The notes under the pieces: generated by a model
The model's input: the letters and a program-made list of their open reading frames with translations, nothing else
Told to the model about the DNA's origin: nothing
Database searches by the model: none
NCBI GenBank assembly: GCA_001557035.1
Contig: LSKJ01000496.1
Span: 1 to 8,320 of the forward strand
Direction: 5' to 3'
DNA length: 8,320 nucleotides
From: Rhodospirillaceae bacterium CCH5-H10
GTDB lineage: Bacteria; Pseudomonadota; Alphaproteobacteria; Reyranellales; Reyranellaceae
Program-made: the position numbers and the translations under genes
Part shown: piece by piece, positions 1 through 6,718 of the stretch
Numbering within the stretch: the first letter of the stretch is position 1
How the letters are laid out: every line of letters begins with the position of its first letter

Positions 1-1
1 C

Positions 2-685
2 CGGACGGCAACCTGCCGCAAGCTGGCCGACGTGGAACAACGGGCCTTCGAGGCCAACCTCCTGAACTTCATCGTCAGCGCCTCGCTCACCCTGCAAGGC
101 GAGGAAACGCTGCACGCGACCGTGCTGGAGATGGACGGCCGCGCCGTCGGCCTGCTCGGCCAGAGCGGCGCGGGCAAGTCCACCCTCGCCGCCTATCTGA
201 TCAGCCGCGGTGCCGACCTGGTCACCGACGACATGCTGCGCCTGGCTTTCGCCGAACATGTCGTGCTCGCCTATCCCGGCCCCTATCGCCTGAAGCTCCT
301 CGACGATCCGGCCACGCGTTTCCTGCCCGATGCCGTCACCGACGGTCATTTCAACGCTCTCAGCGGCAAGATCATGGTGCGGCCGCGCCGGGAGGGGCGA
401 CGCCATCGCTCGCCCGTGCCGCTCGCCGCGCTGTTTCATATCGGCTCGCCGGGCGACACGGTCGGCGCGATATCGGGCCGGCGACTGAGTGGACTCGAAC
501 TGGCCCGGACGCTCCTGTCTTCGGCGATGGATACACGCTACGGGAAAAGCAGTCGCATGGAACGACAGATCCGCTTCGCCGCGCGCGTGGCCGGTCTGCT
601 GCCCGTCCATGCCCTGCGCTATCCGAGAACCGTCGAGGCGCTCGACGACGTCGCGCGGGAGATTCGCCGGGTCGTCGGCGGGTGA
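2..685 (+). CDS. HprK-type serine kinase of lasso peptide cluster (5' partial)
   Basis: P-loop kinase related to the C-terminal domain of HPr kinase/phosphorylase. Numbering from a GTG at 32, a Walker A motif GQSGAGKST lies at about residues 43-51, followed by a TDD motif at 65-67 typical of this family. The frame stays open from base 2, and residues before the GTG continue the usual pre-P-loop helix and strands, so I read the gene as starting upstream of the window rather than at 32. Its TGA overlaps the GTG of the B2 gene, which indicates translational coupling in a lasso operon. In paeninodin- and pseudomycoidin-type lasso clusters such kinases phosphorylate the C-terminal Ser of the precursor; the precursor here also ends in Ser, so the same role is inferred. 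It is not expected to be a PTS regulator, because no PTS genes are nearby and the full N-terminal HprK domain is not seen. Confidence 0.85.
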   Translation, partial: RTATCRKLADVEQRAFEANLLNFIVSASLTLQGEETLHATVLEMDGRAVGLLGQSGAGKSTLAAYLISRGADLVTDDMLRLAFAEHVVLAYPGPYRLKLLDDPATRFLPDAVTDGHFNALSGKIMVRPRREGRRHRSPVPLAALFHIGSPGDTVGAISGRRLSGLELARTLLSSAMDTRYGKSSRMERQIRFAARVAGLLPVHALRYPRTVEALDDVAREIRRVVGG

Positions 686-1110
686 AGCCCTTGGGCTCCT
701 TCCTCGCTTTGTCGGGCAGCGATCGCCGGCTGCTGATGCAGGCAGTCCTGATGCTGATGCTGGTGCGCGGCGCGCTTCATCTCGTGCCGATTGCGCGGCT
801 GCGCGACTGGACCGGCCGAATGCGGGCCGGCAACCGGCCCGCCGCCCGCATCATCTGGGCGGTGCGCGCGGCCACCCGGCGCGTGCCGGGCGCCACCTGC
901 CTTTCCTCGGCGCTTGCCCTGCAGCGCATGCTGTCGTCCAACGGGCATCGGTCGCAGATTCATATCGGCGTGGCCCGCGTTTCTTCCGCTTTCGTGGCCC
1001 ATGCGTGGCTCGTCCACGACGGCGCCGTCGTGATCGGCGAAGAGGAGCACGAGCGCTACACGCGGCTCACCGCGTGGGACGCGGGCCAGCGCTTCGGCTC
1101 GGCGGGCTGA
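682..1110 (+). CDS. Lasso peptide B2 protein, transglutaminase-like leader peptidase
   Basis: A 142-residue cysteine protease of the lasso B2 family (transglutaminase-like superfamily, PF13471 type). It should remove the leader from the precursor, using ATP-dependent cooperation with the cyclase. The expected catalytic residues are visible: Cys73 in ATCLSSALAL, His107 in VAHAWL and Asp113 in the following HDG. The N-terminal 60 residues are helical and basic, normal for stand-alone B2 proteins. The GTG start overlaps the kinase stop (GTGA) and the gene ends one base before the cyclase start codon. It is separate from the RRE domain, which is encoded further downstream as B1, so this is a split-B cluster. 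The length matches the family, and nothing is missing. Confidence 0.93.
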   Translation: MKPLGSFLALSGSDRRLLMQAVLMLMLVRGALHLVPIARLRDWTGRMRAGNRPAARIIWAVRAATRRVPGATCLSSALALQRMLSSNGHRSQIHIGVARVSSAFVAHAWLVHDGAVVIGEEEHERYTRLTAWDAGQRFGSAG

Positions 1111-1111
1111 C

Positions 1112-2857
1112 TTGTTCGCCGCCCTGTTCAGCACCGGCCCGGCGCCGCTCGACCCTCGGCAGTTCGCGGACGGTTTGGGACCGGACGGCTTCGAAATCGT
1201 GGGCCATGCAGGACGGGTGGCTCTGTGCGCCGGGACGGGAAGCGCGCGCGACTCGCTGAACGGCCGGCTCTGGATCGTCGGGCGAATCCGACTCGACGCG
1301 CGCGACGAGCTTCTCGCACGACTGGGCGCCGCCCCGACCGCATCGGATGCGAGGCTGTGCCTGCTGGCCTATGCGCGATGGGGCGAGACCTTCACCGATC
1401 ACCTGGCCGGCGACTTCGCCTTCGCGCTGTGGGACGAGCAACGCCAGTGCCTGCTCGCGGTACGCGACCGGCTGGGCGTGCGCAGCCTGTTCCACACTCG
1501 GACAGCCGATGCCTGGCTGATCGGCGATTCGCTCGACTGGCTCGCTGCACGAAGCGTCCCTGCGCCCGCACTCGACGACTACTGGATCGCCGACTTTCTG
1601 GTCCTCGGCCAGTCGCGGGAATTCGAGCGCACGGTCTATCGCGACATAAAGCGGGTCGCCCCGGCGCACCTGCTGACGCTCGGCGAGGGCGGCCTGTCGC
1701 TTCGCCGCTACTGGCGGCTGGAGCTCGCGGAGCCGGTCTATCTTCGCAACGCCGAAGCCTATCATGAGCGTTTTCGCGAGCTGCTGTCGCGCGCCGTGGC
1801 CGATCGCCTGCCGTCCGGCAGGGTCGGCATCGCCATGAGCGGCGGCCTCGATTCGACGACGCTGGCGGCGATGGCCGTGGAAGTGACGGGCGATCCCTCG
1901 CGCATCGTGGCGGAGTGCGAACACTATGAGCGGCTGATGCACATTCGCGAGGACCACTACGCCTCGCTCGCCGCCCGGCATCTCGGCATCGAGCTGCGCA
2001 TCCGGCCGGCCGACGACATCGCCCACGATCCGCAATGGCGCTCGCACGGACTGCGATCGGCCGAGCCTGCGATGGGCCTGCTGAATGCCCGGAACATCCG
2101 GCGGATCGGGCGCGAGATGGCCGCCATCGCGCCGGTCTGGCTGGACGGCGAAGGGCCGGACAACGCCCTTACCCTCGAACGGGACGCCTATCTCGGCTGG
2201 CTGCGGCGCCAGCGCTCGTGGAGGAGACTGTCGCAGGCGCTTCTCCAGTACGCCGCGGCGAAGGGGTTCTCCGGCTGGAGCCAGACGCTGGCGCGTCGCA
2301 GCGGACTGAGACGCGTACCCGAACTGGATCCCTTCGACGTCCTGCCGCCGTGGTTGCGGGAGGATTTCGCAAAAAAACTGAAGCTGTCCGAACGCCAGGA
2401 AGCGCTCGGCCTCGGGGGCGATCCCTCCCATCCCTGGCATCCCGTGGCCTACGACTCCTTCACCAGCCCGATCTGGCAGTCCTATTTCGAGGATCATGCC
2501 TTCGAGGAATCGCTGGCCGGCTTCGAGTGGCGCTACCCCTTTCTCGACCTGCGCGTCCTGCAGTTCATGCTGGCGGTCCCTCCGGTTCCGTGGGGGTGGA
2601 AGAAGCACCTTATCCGCGCCGCGATGCGGGACCGTCTCCCGCGGGCCGTGCTGGATCGGGAGAAAACCCCTCTCGCCTGCTATCCCGAAATCGCAACGAT
2701 GCGCGCCACCGGCTTGCCGTCGCTGCCGGAGAACCATGGGGTCGGCCGCTTCGTCGACCCCGCCCTTCTTCCGGATCTCGCCGCACCGGACCCCGACCTC
2801 GCCCTGTCGCTGGGGGTCCACGCCCTCGACGGATGGCTGTCCCAAAAGCGCCAATGA
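1112..2857 (+). CDS. Lasso peptide macrolactam synthetase (asparagine synthase-like C protein)
   Basis: A 581-residue asparagine synthetase homologue. In lasso pathways this C protein adenylates an Asp or Glu side chain in the precursor and forms an isopeptide bond with the alpha-amine exposed by B2. Residues 1-200 form the degenerate glutaminase-like domain: the N-terminus lacks the Cys2 of true glutamine-dependent enzymes, while GDFAFALWD (100-108) and RDRLGVRSLF are kept. The synthetase domain has the ATP-pyrophosphatase motif SGGLDSTT at 243-250, a DGEGPDNAL loop at 345-353 in the position of the usual GEGADE loop, RYPFLDLR at 474-481 and REKTP at 516-520. The TTG start lies one base after the B2 stop. 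Residues FAALFSTG match the usual beginning of the family, which supports this start. A true asparagine synthetase is unlikely given the missing Cys2 and the B1/B2/A neighbours. Confidence 0.93.
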   Translation: MFAALFSTGPAPLDPRQFADGLGPDGFEIVGHAGRVALCAGTGSARDSLNGRLWIVGRIRLDARDELLARLGAAPTASDARLCLLAYARWGETFTDHLAGDFAFALWDEQRQCLLAVRDRLGVRSLFHTRTADAWLIGDSLDWLAARSVPAPALDDYWIADFLVLGQSREFERTVYRDIKRVAPAHLLTLGEGGLSLRRYWRLELAEPVYLRNAEAYHERFRELLSRAVADRLPSGRVGIAMSGGLDSTTLAAMAVEVTGDPSRIVAECEHYERLMHIREDHYASLAARHLGIELRIRPADDIAHDPQWRSHGLRSAEPAMGLLNARNIRRIGREMAAIAPVWLDGEGPDNALTLERDAYLGWLRRQRSWRRLSQALLQYAAAKGFSGWSQTLARRSGLRRVPELDPFDVLPPWLREDFAKKLKLSERQEALGLGGDPSHPWHPVAYDSFTSPIWQSYFEDHAFEESLAGFEWRYPFLDLRVLQFMLAVPPVPWGWKKHLIRAAMRDRLPRAVLDREKTPLACYPEIATMRATGLPSLPENHGVGRFVDPALLPDLAAPDPDLALSLGVHALDGWLSQKRQ

Positions 2858-2941
2858 TGGGTCAAAATCAAAGGCTTATTGCATTTGCCCGGCAAGGAAA
2901 CAGTTGCTAGGTTTGGGCTCAGCAGTCCTTCGGTCGCAAGC
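2858..2941 (+). promoter_or_regulatory. AT-richer gap before B1 that may hold an internal promoter
   Basis: This is the only sizeable gap inside the lasso cluster, and it is visibly less GC-rich than the flanking cyclase gene. It contains TTGCAT (2879-2884), followed by an 11-base palindrome TTGCCCGGCAA (2885-2895) and then TTGCTA (2904-2909), which could be read as weak -35 and -10 elements with a 19-base spacer. Neither box is a good match to consensus. A promoter here would let B1, the precursor and the nucleotidyltransferase be expressed at a different level from kinase-B2-C. This is a guess from position and composition. Confidence 0.2.
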
Positions 2942-3238
2942 ATGAACGGGTCGCCCGGCATCTACAAGAAAACGGCACGTCAGGTTTCCTGCAGGATCAA
3001 CGACGAGGTCGCGATTCTGGATCTTGATCGGGCGATTTACTTTGGCTTGCAGGGCGTAGGCGTCCATATCTGGGATGCGCTGGAGCAGCCCCGGTCGGTT
3101 GCCGACCTGTGCAGTTCTGTGATGGCTGAATTCGACGTGTCGGAAGCGGTCTGTAAGGCGGATATCTTGAAGATTCTCGGGAGCCTCGAGGCAGAGGGTC
3201 TTGTCGAAGCGACCCTCCAAAACGGCCCGCGGGAATGA
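2942..3238 (+). CDS. Lasso peptide B1 protein, PqqD-like RiPP recognition element
   Basis: A 98-residue PqqD-like winged-helix RRE. It should bind the precursor leader and present it to B2 and C. Visible family features are an N-terminal strand pair (residues about 8-30: YKKTARQVSCR then DEVAILDLDRAIYFGLQ), the helix start VHIWDALEQP, and the C-terminal helices with LGSLEAEGLVE. I chose the ATG at 2942: a TTG at 2879 would add 21 residues unlike the family, and RRE proteins begin close to the first strand. There is no convincing Shine-Dalgarno before 2942, so the start is moderately sure. The stop TGA overlaps an ATG (ATGA) at the head of the precursor frame. Base composition is lower in GC than in the neighbours. 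Confidence 0.9.
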   Translation: MNGSPGIYKKTARQVSCRINDEVAILDLDRAIYFGLQGVGVHIWDALEQPRSVADLCSSVMAEFDVSEAVCKADILKILGSLEAEGLVEATLQNGPRE

Positions 3239-3242
3239 AAGG
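3238..3242 (+). promoter_or_regulatory. Ribosome-binding site deciding the precursor start
   Basis: AAAGG lies 7 bases before the ATG at 3250. The alternative in-frame ATG at 3235 overlaps the B1 stop codon but has only GGGA immediately adjacent, too close for good pairing. The 3250 start is therefore preferred, although coupled re-initiation at 3235 (five extra leader residues) cannot be excluded. Confidence 0.5.
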
Positions 3243-3249
3243 CCAGTCC

Positions 3250-3465
3250 ATGATCGACAAAGCGATGCAAGGCAGCGACGATGGCGCGGAGCCTGTCTCG
3301 GCCACGGCCAAGAAGCCGTATGATCCGCCTGTGCTGACCAAGCTCGGCGCGCTGCGCGATGTCACGATGACGATCTCCGGCGCCAGGGGCAATCGCGACG
3401 GCCGCAAGAACCGCTACACCGGCCGCGGCGGCGTGAACGGGCTGTCCCGCGAGTGCGCTTCCTGA
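3250..3465 (+). CDS. Lasso peptide precursor (A)
   Basis: A 71-residue precursor. The leader holds the RRE-binding pattern Y24-x2-P27-x-L29-x3-G33, as in known lasso leaders. Thr41 is followed by Ile42 and Ser43; Thr at the penultimate leader position is the hallmark recognised by B2 and C. Cutting after Ile42 gives a 29-residue core starting SGARGNRD, with Asp at core position 8 and so an eight-residue Ser1-Asp8 ring. The alternative of Gly44 to Asp50 (seven-residue ring) misplaces the Thr. The tail has Arg-Tyr (core 13-14), a TGRGG stretch, one Cys (core 27) and a C-terminal Ser. It has 7 Gly, and 7 Arg/Lys against one remaining Glu, so it is strongly cationic. It sits between B1 and the nucleotidyltransferase instead of heading the operon. 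The cluster assignment is firm; the exact core boundary is inference. Confidence 0.88.
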   Translation: MIDKAMQGSDDGAEPVSATAKKPYDPPVLTKLGALRDVTMTISGARGNRDGRKNRYTGRGGVNGLSRECAS

Positions 3466-3502
3466 GCCTGCGCACATCGTCGGCGATCCCGCCGGTCATG
3501 AG

Positions 3503-4636
3503 GTGACGGCGGAATTCGAGTTGCTCTGTGAGGCCGTGCGTCCGCGCCCGGACCTGGCCCGCTTCAGGGAGCTGCTTCTTCAAGGTACGGACTTTGGCTT
3601 GCTGGCGGCCCTTGCCACCGCCCATGGTGTGCGTCCGGCTCTTCTCGATTGCCTGGCCTGGATCGGCTGGGAGACGATCCCCGAGACCGAAAAGGCCGCT
3701 CTCGAGCAGTTTCGCCAGCAGCATCTGGCCCGCACACTGGCCCTGACGGGCGAGTTGTACCGCTTGACGGCCTGCCTCTCCGACGCCGCCATTCCTTTCG
3801 TCGCCTTCAAGGGTCCGACCCTGGCGCTCGCCCTCCATGGCAGCTTCGCGGGGCGCGAGTACAACGACCTCGATCTGATCGTGCCGCCAAAACAGGTGGA
3901 CGCCGCCGAGGCGGCCATCGTTTCCCTGGGCTTTGCCAGCCCCCAGGGCGACCAAGCTTTCCGCCGCACCTTCCTCGCTACGCAGCGCCAGTACGCCTTC
4001 ACCCGGGAGGACGGCACCGCCATCGATCTGCACTGGGCATTCAGCGGGACCCACGTCCCCTTCCCCCTCGCGCCCGAAGATGTCTGGAACGAGCCTGCCG
4101 GATTGACGGTCGGGAACCGCACCGTTCCGGTCCTGTCGGCGCCCAATCTTGGCCTGCTTCTGGCCGGCCACGGCACGAAGGAGGGCTGGGCGATGCTCAA
4201 ATGGGTGAGCGACTTCGCGCGGCTGGTCGACCGCCATCCCGATCTCGACTGGGCGGACCTGCACCGTCGCGCCCGGGCCCGCCACTGCGGCGAGGCCGTC
4301 CTGCTGGCCTGCGCGGTGGCGCAGGACCTGCTGGGGGTCGCAATTCCCGAGGCTCTCGTGCCGGCGGTCGCGGCCAGCGGGCGCGTGCGTGCCAGGACGC
4401 GCGTCGTAAGAGCCTCTCTGGAGGCATCGACTGAGCCACCGCCGTCGGGTGAGCACTTCGCGGATCTCCTGCTCTGCGACCGCCCCATCGACCGGATCGC
4501 CGGCGCGCTCCGGCTCACCTTCACGCCGACGGCGGGCGACCATGACGCCCTGAAGCTACCGGCCGCGCTCTGGAGCGCCTACTATGTGACCCGACCGTGC
4601 CGCCTGGCGTTCAGGATGGTTCTCGGCCGGACCTGA
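3503..4636 (+). CDS. Nucleotidyltransferase-family protein of lasso cluster
   Basis: A 377-residue protein of the uncharacterised nucleotidyltransferase family (NTP_transf_5, PF14907 type) that recurs in RiPP and lasso clusters. The core runs from VAFKGPTLA (100-108) to REYNDLDLIV (118-127), where Asp122 and Asp124 form the metal-binding D-x-D pair; Asp175 in IDLHW is the probable third acidic residue. The N-terminal 90 residues and the C-terminal 150 residues are mostly helical with no motif I recognise. The start is GTG at 3503, 37 bases after the precursor stop; its Shine-Dalgarno is poor, and a TTG at 3521 is a possible alternative. In the pseudomycoidin cluster a related protein is associated with further decoration of the phosphorylated peptide, so a tailoring role after the kinase is inferred. 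The donor substrate cannot be told from sequence. Confidence 0.85.
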   Translation: MTAEFELLCEAVRPRPDLARFRELLLQGTDFGLLAALATAHGVRPALLDCLAWIGWETIPETEKAALEQFRQQHLARTLALTGELYRLTACLSDAAIPFVAFKGPTLALALHGSFAGREYNDLDLIVPPKQVDAAEAAIVSLGFASPQGDQAFRRTFLATQRQYAFTREDGTAIDLHWAFSGTHVPFPLAPEDVWNEPAGLTVGNRTVPVLSAPNLGLLLAGHGTKEGWAMLKWVSDFARLVDRHPDLDWADLHRRARARHCGEAVLLACAVAQDLLGVAIPEALVPAVAASGRVRARTRVVRASLEASTEPPPSGEHFADLLLCDRPIDRIAGALRLTFTPTAGDHDALKLPAALWSAYYVTRPCRLAFRMVLGRT

Positions 4637-4781
4637 CTCGGGAACGTCCCGACCTGTCACACGGCGAGAACCGCGACCGATTAGGCTTCGGTCCGGAATT
4701 TGCGGAAACACCATTGCCGCGAAGTACCCGGCACACCAGAAAGCGTCGCCCCGAGGGGCGGCCCAAAGAGGAGTTCGCGCG
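4637..4781 (+). other. Intergenic spacer between lasso cluster and metabolic operon
   Basis: 145 bases with no gene. It contains two short inverted repeats. CGGGA-ACG-TCCCG (4639-4651) lies just after the nucleotidyltransferase stop; it has no T-run, so terminator function is doubtful. CGCCCCGAGGGGCG (4747-4760) lies just before the Shine-Dalgarno of the patatin gene. A promoter for the downstream operon would be expected here, but I see no convincing -35/-10 pair. Confidence 0.5.
4765..4773 (+). promoter_or_regulatory. Strong Shine-Dalgarno before a non-canonical ATC start
   Basis: AAAGAGGAG is a near-ideal anti-16S match. Eight bases separate it from ATC at 4782, which is in frame with the patatin-like protein. 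No ATG, GTG or TTG occurs in that frame between the stop codon at 4587-4589 and the GTG at 4917, so this site decides the start. Confidence 0.7.
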
Positions 4782-5942
4782 ATCACGACCCCGTCCGTCC
4801 CCCCACGCCCGCCCTTCGAACGCATCGCCCTCCTTCTGCAAGGCGGAGGCGCCCTCGGCTCCTATCAGGCCGGCGTCTATCAGGCGCTGGCCGAGGCCAA
4901 CCTCCATCCCGACTGGGTGGCCGGCATCTCGATCGGCGCCATCAACTCCTCGCTGATCGCCGGCAATCCGCCCGAGACGCGGGTCGAGAAGCTGCGCACC
5001 TTCTGGGAGACCATCACCCAGCCGCCGATGGGCATGCCCGTCATGAAGGGCTTCGACTTCAGCAGCGACATGCAGCATCAGTTCGTGAACCAGATGCGCT
5101 CGTTCGCGACGCTGATGTGGGGGGCCCCGGAATTCTTCAAGCCGCGCTTTCCGCCGCCGATCTTCATGCCCGCCGGAAATCCCGGCAACCTCGCCTACTA
5201 CGACGTCTCCCCGCTCAAGAGCCTGCTGGAGCGGCTCGTCGACTTCGATCGCATCAACGCCAAGGAAATGCGGTTCAGCGTCGGGGCGACCAACGTAAAG
5301 ACCGGCAACTTCATCTATTTCGACACCGACACACACACGATCGGGCCGCAGCACGTCATCGCCAGCGGCTCGCTGCCGCCCGGCTTTCCGGCGGCCGAGG
5401 TCGACGGCGAATTCTACTGGGACGGCGGCGTCGTCTCGAACACGCCGCTGCAATGGGTGCTCGACGCGCGGCCGCGCGCCGACACGCTGGCCTTCCAGAT
5501 CGACCTGTGGAGCGCGCGCGGCGACCTGCCGCGCGACATGGTCGAAGTCGATGTCCGCATGAAGGACATCCGCTACTCCAGCCGCACACGCGCCGGCACC
5601 GACCAGTTCCGCCAGATGCAGGCGCTGCGCCGCGCCACCGCCAAGATCCTCGCGGACCTGCCGCCCGAGCTGCGGCAGACGGCGGAGGCCGAACTCCTGT
5701 CCCAGGAGGCCGACAGCAAGGTCTACAACATCATCCACACGATCTATCGCGCACGGAAATACGAAGGCGCCTCGAAGGACTACGAGTTCTCGCGCCGCAC
5801 GATGGAAGAGCACTGGGAGTCGGGTTACTCCGACATGAGCCGCACGCTGGCGCATCCCGAAGTCCTGCAGCGTCCGACCAACCCGGACGGTGTATTCACC
5901 TTCGACCTCGCCCTCCAGGGCCGCAAGGAGACCGAGAAATGA
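4782..5942 (+). CDS. Patatin-like phospholipase with DUF3734-type C-terminus
   Basis: A serine lipid acyl hydrolase of 386 residues if read from ATC 4782. The oxyanion motif [11 protein letters not shown] is at residues 21-31, the nucleophile Ser50 is in GISIG (48-52), and the catalytic-dyad Asp214 is in DGG. The C-terminal part with [17 protein letters not shown] and KDYEFS then EEHW resembles the DUF3734 extension of bacterial patatins. The first canonical start codon in frame is GTG 4917, but starting there would delete the oxyanion loop, so that start is rejected. The true start is probably ATC 4782, behind a strong Shine-Dalgarno, or an ATG that has been altered. The stop overlaps the adc start (ATGA). 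Patatins are found next to 3-hydroxybutyrate dehydrogenase elsewhere, as in the Legionella bdhA-patD operon. A role in releasing acyl chains from membrane lipid or storage polymer is inference. Confidence 0.88.
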   Translation: MTTPSVPPRPPFERIALLLQGGGALGSYQAGVYQALAEANLHPDWVAGISIGAINSSLIAGNPPETRVEKLRTFWETITQPPMGMPVMKGFDFSSDMQHQFVNQMRSFATLMWGAPEFFKPRFPPPIFMPAGNPGNLAYYDVSPLKSLLERLVDFDRINAKEMRFSVGATNVKTGNFIYFDTDTHTIGPQHVIASGSLPPGFPAAEVDGEFYWDGGVVSNTPLQWVLDARPRADTLAFQIDLWSARGDLPRDMVEVDVRMKDIRYSSRTRAGTDQFRQMQALRRATAKILADLPPELRQTAEAELLSQEADSKVYNIIHTIYRARKYEGASKDYEFSRRTMEEHWESGYSDMSRTLAHPEVLQRPTNPDGVFTFDLALQGRKETEK

Positions 5943-6694
5943 AGATCGCCGACGTCCGCAAGAACGCCTTCGCGATGCCGCTGAACAACCCGAGCTATCC
6001 GCGGCCTCCGTACAAATTCTACAATCGCGAATTCGTCGTCATCACCTATCGCACCGATCCCGAGATCCTGCGCGCCCTGGTGCCGGAGCCGCTCGAAGTC
6101 ATCGGCGACACCGTGAACTACGAGTTCATCCGCATGCCCGATTCGACGGGCTTCGGCGACTACACCGAGACCGGACAGGTCATCCCGGTGCGCTTCAAGG
6201 ACAAGGACGGCCAGGTGCAGGAGGGCGGCTACGTTCATGCCATGTACCTCGACGACAACTCGCCGATCGCCGGCGGCCGCGAGATCTGGGGGTTCCCCAA
6301 GAAGCTCGCCACGCCCAAGATCAGCCACGAGAACGAGACGCTGGTCTGCACGCTGCACTACGGCTCGGTGCTCTGCGTCAACGCCACCATGGGCTACAAG
6401 CACCGCGAGATCGATCATGCGCCCCTGGTGAAAGCGCTCGCCAAGCCCGCCTTCATGATCAAGATCGTCCCGCACGTCGACTGCACGCCGCGCATCTGCG
6501 AACTCGTGCGCTATTACTGCGAGGACGTCACCCTGAAGGGTGCCTGGACCGGCCCGGCCGCACTTCAGCTCTTCGATCATGCCATGTGCGACGTCTCGCG
6601 CCTGCCGGTGCGTGAAGTCGTTTCCGCCAGCCACTACGTCACGGACCTGACATTGGGTCTCGGTGAAGTGGTGTTCGACTATCTCGCGAAATAA
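5939..6694 (+). CDS. adc: Acetoacetate decarboxylase
   Basis: A 251-residue protein that should convert acetoacetate to acetone and CO2 through a lysine Schiff base. The Lys pair in [11 protein letters not shown] (Lys121-Lys122) matches the catalytic Lys115-Lys116 pair of the Clostridium acetobutylicum enzyme. YTETGQ (Glu77) matches the active-site Glu76 region, and ATMGYKH (149-155) is another family signature. The length equals that of known enzymes. The ATG overlaps the patatin stop by ATGA, so it is translationally coupled. A longer open frame exists upstream in the same register, but it is a shadow of the patatin gene and should not be added to this protein. It lies 24 bases before bdhA, which makes its substrate. 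Some members of this superfamily act on other keto acids, but the motifs here favour a true acetoacetate decarboxylase. Confidence 0.93.
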   Translation: MKIADVRKNAFAMPLNNPSYPRPPYKFYNREFVVITYRTDPEILRALVPEPLEVIGDTVNYEFIRMPDSTGFGDYTETGQVIPVRFKDKDGQVQEGGYVHAMYLDDNSPIAGGREIWGFPKKLATPKISHENETLVCTLHYGSVLCVNATMGYKHREIDHAPLVKALAKPAFMIKIVPHVDCTPRICELVRYYCEDVTLKGAWTGPAALQLFDHAMCDVSRLPVREVVSASHYVTDLTLGLGEVVFDYLAK

Positions 6695-6718
6695 TCAGGC
6701 ACAGAGAAGGATCAAACC

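Noticed and set aside
1067..2854. 595-codon open frame on the - strand opposite the cyclase
   Set aside because: It is a high-GC antisense shadow of the lasso cyclase gene, with no recognisable motif and low-complexity Arg/Gly/Ala content.
2879..2941. TTG at 2879 as start of the B1 protein
   Set aside because: The added 21 residues do not fit RRE proteins; the ATG at 2942 begins just before the first strand.
3379..3399. Core starting at Gly44 with a seven-residue ring to Asp50
   Set aside because: Gly is the commoner first residue, but this puts the conserved Thr at -3 instead of -2. Ser43 with Asp at position 8 fits better.
3362..4543. 393-codon - strand open frame opposite the nucleotidyltransferase
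   Set aside because: The + strand protein has clear family motifs; the antisense one has none and overlaps the precursor core.
4639..4651. CGGGA-ACG-TCCCG as terminator of the lasso cluster
   Set aside because: The stem is only five pairs and no T-run follows; kept only as a note in the spacer entry.
4611..5855. 414-codon - strand open frame opposite the patatin gene
   Set aside because: It is an antisense shadow; the + strand carries the catalytic GxSxG and DGG motifs.
4700..6694. A 664-codon open frame from an ATG at 4700 through the end of adc
   Set aside because: Its first two thirds are an Arg/Pro-rich shadow of the patatin gene in another frame. Only the part from 5939 on is a real protein, so it is not a fusion.
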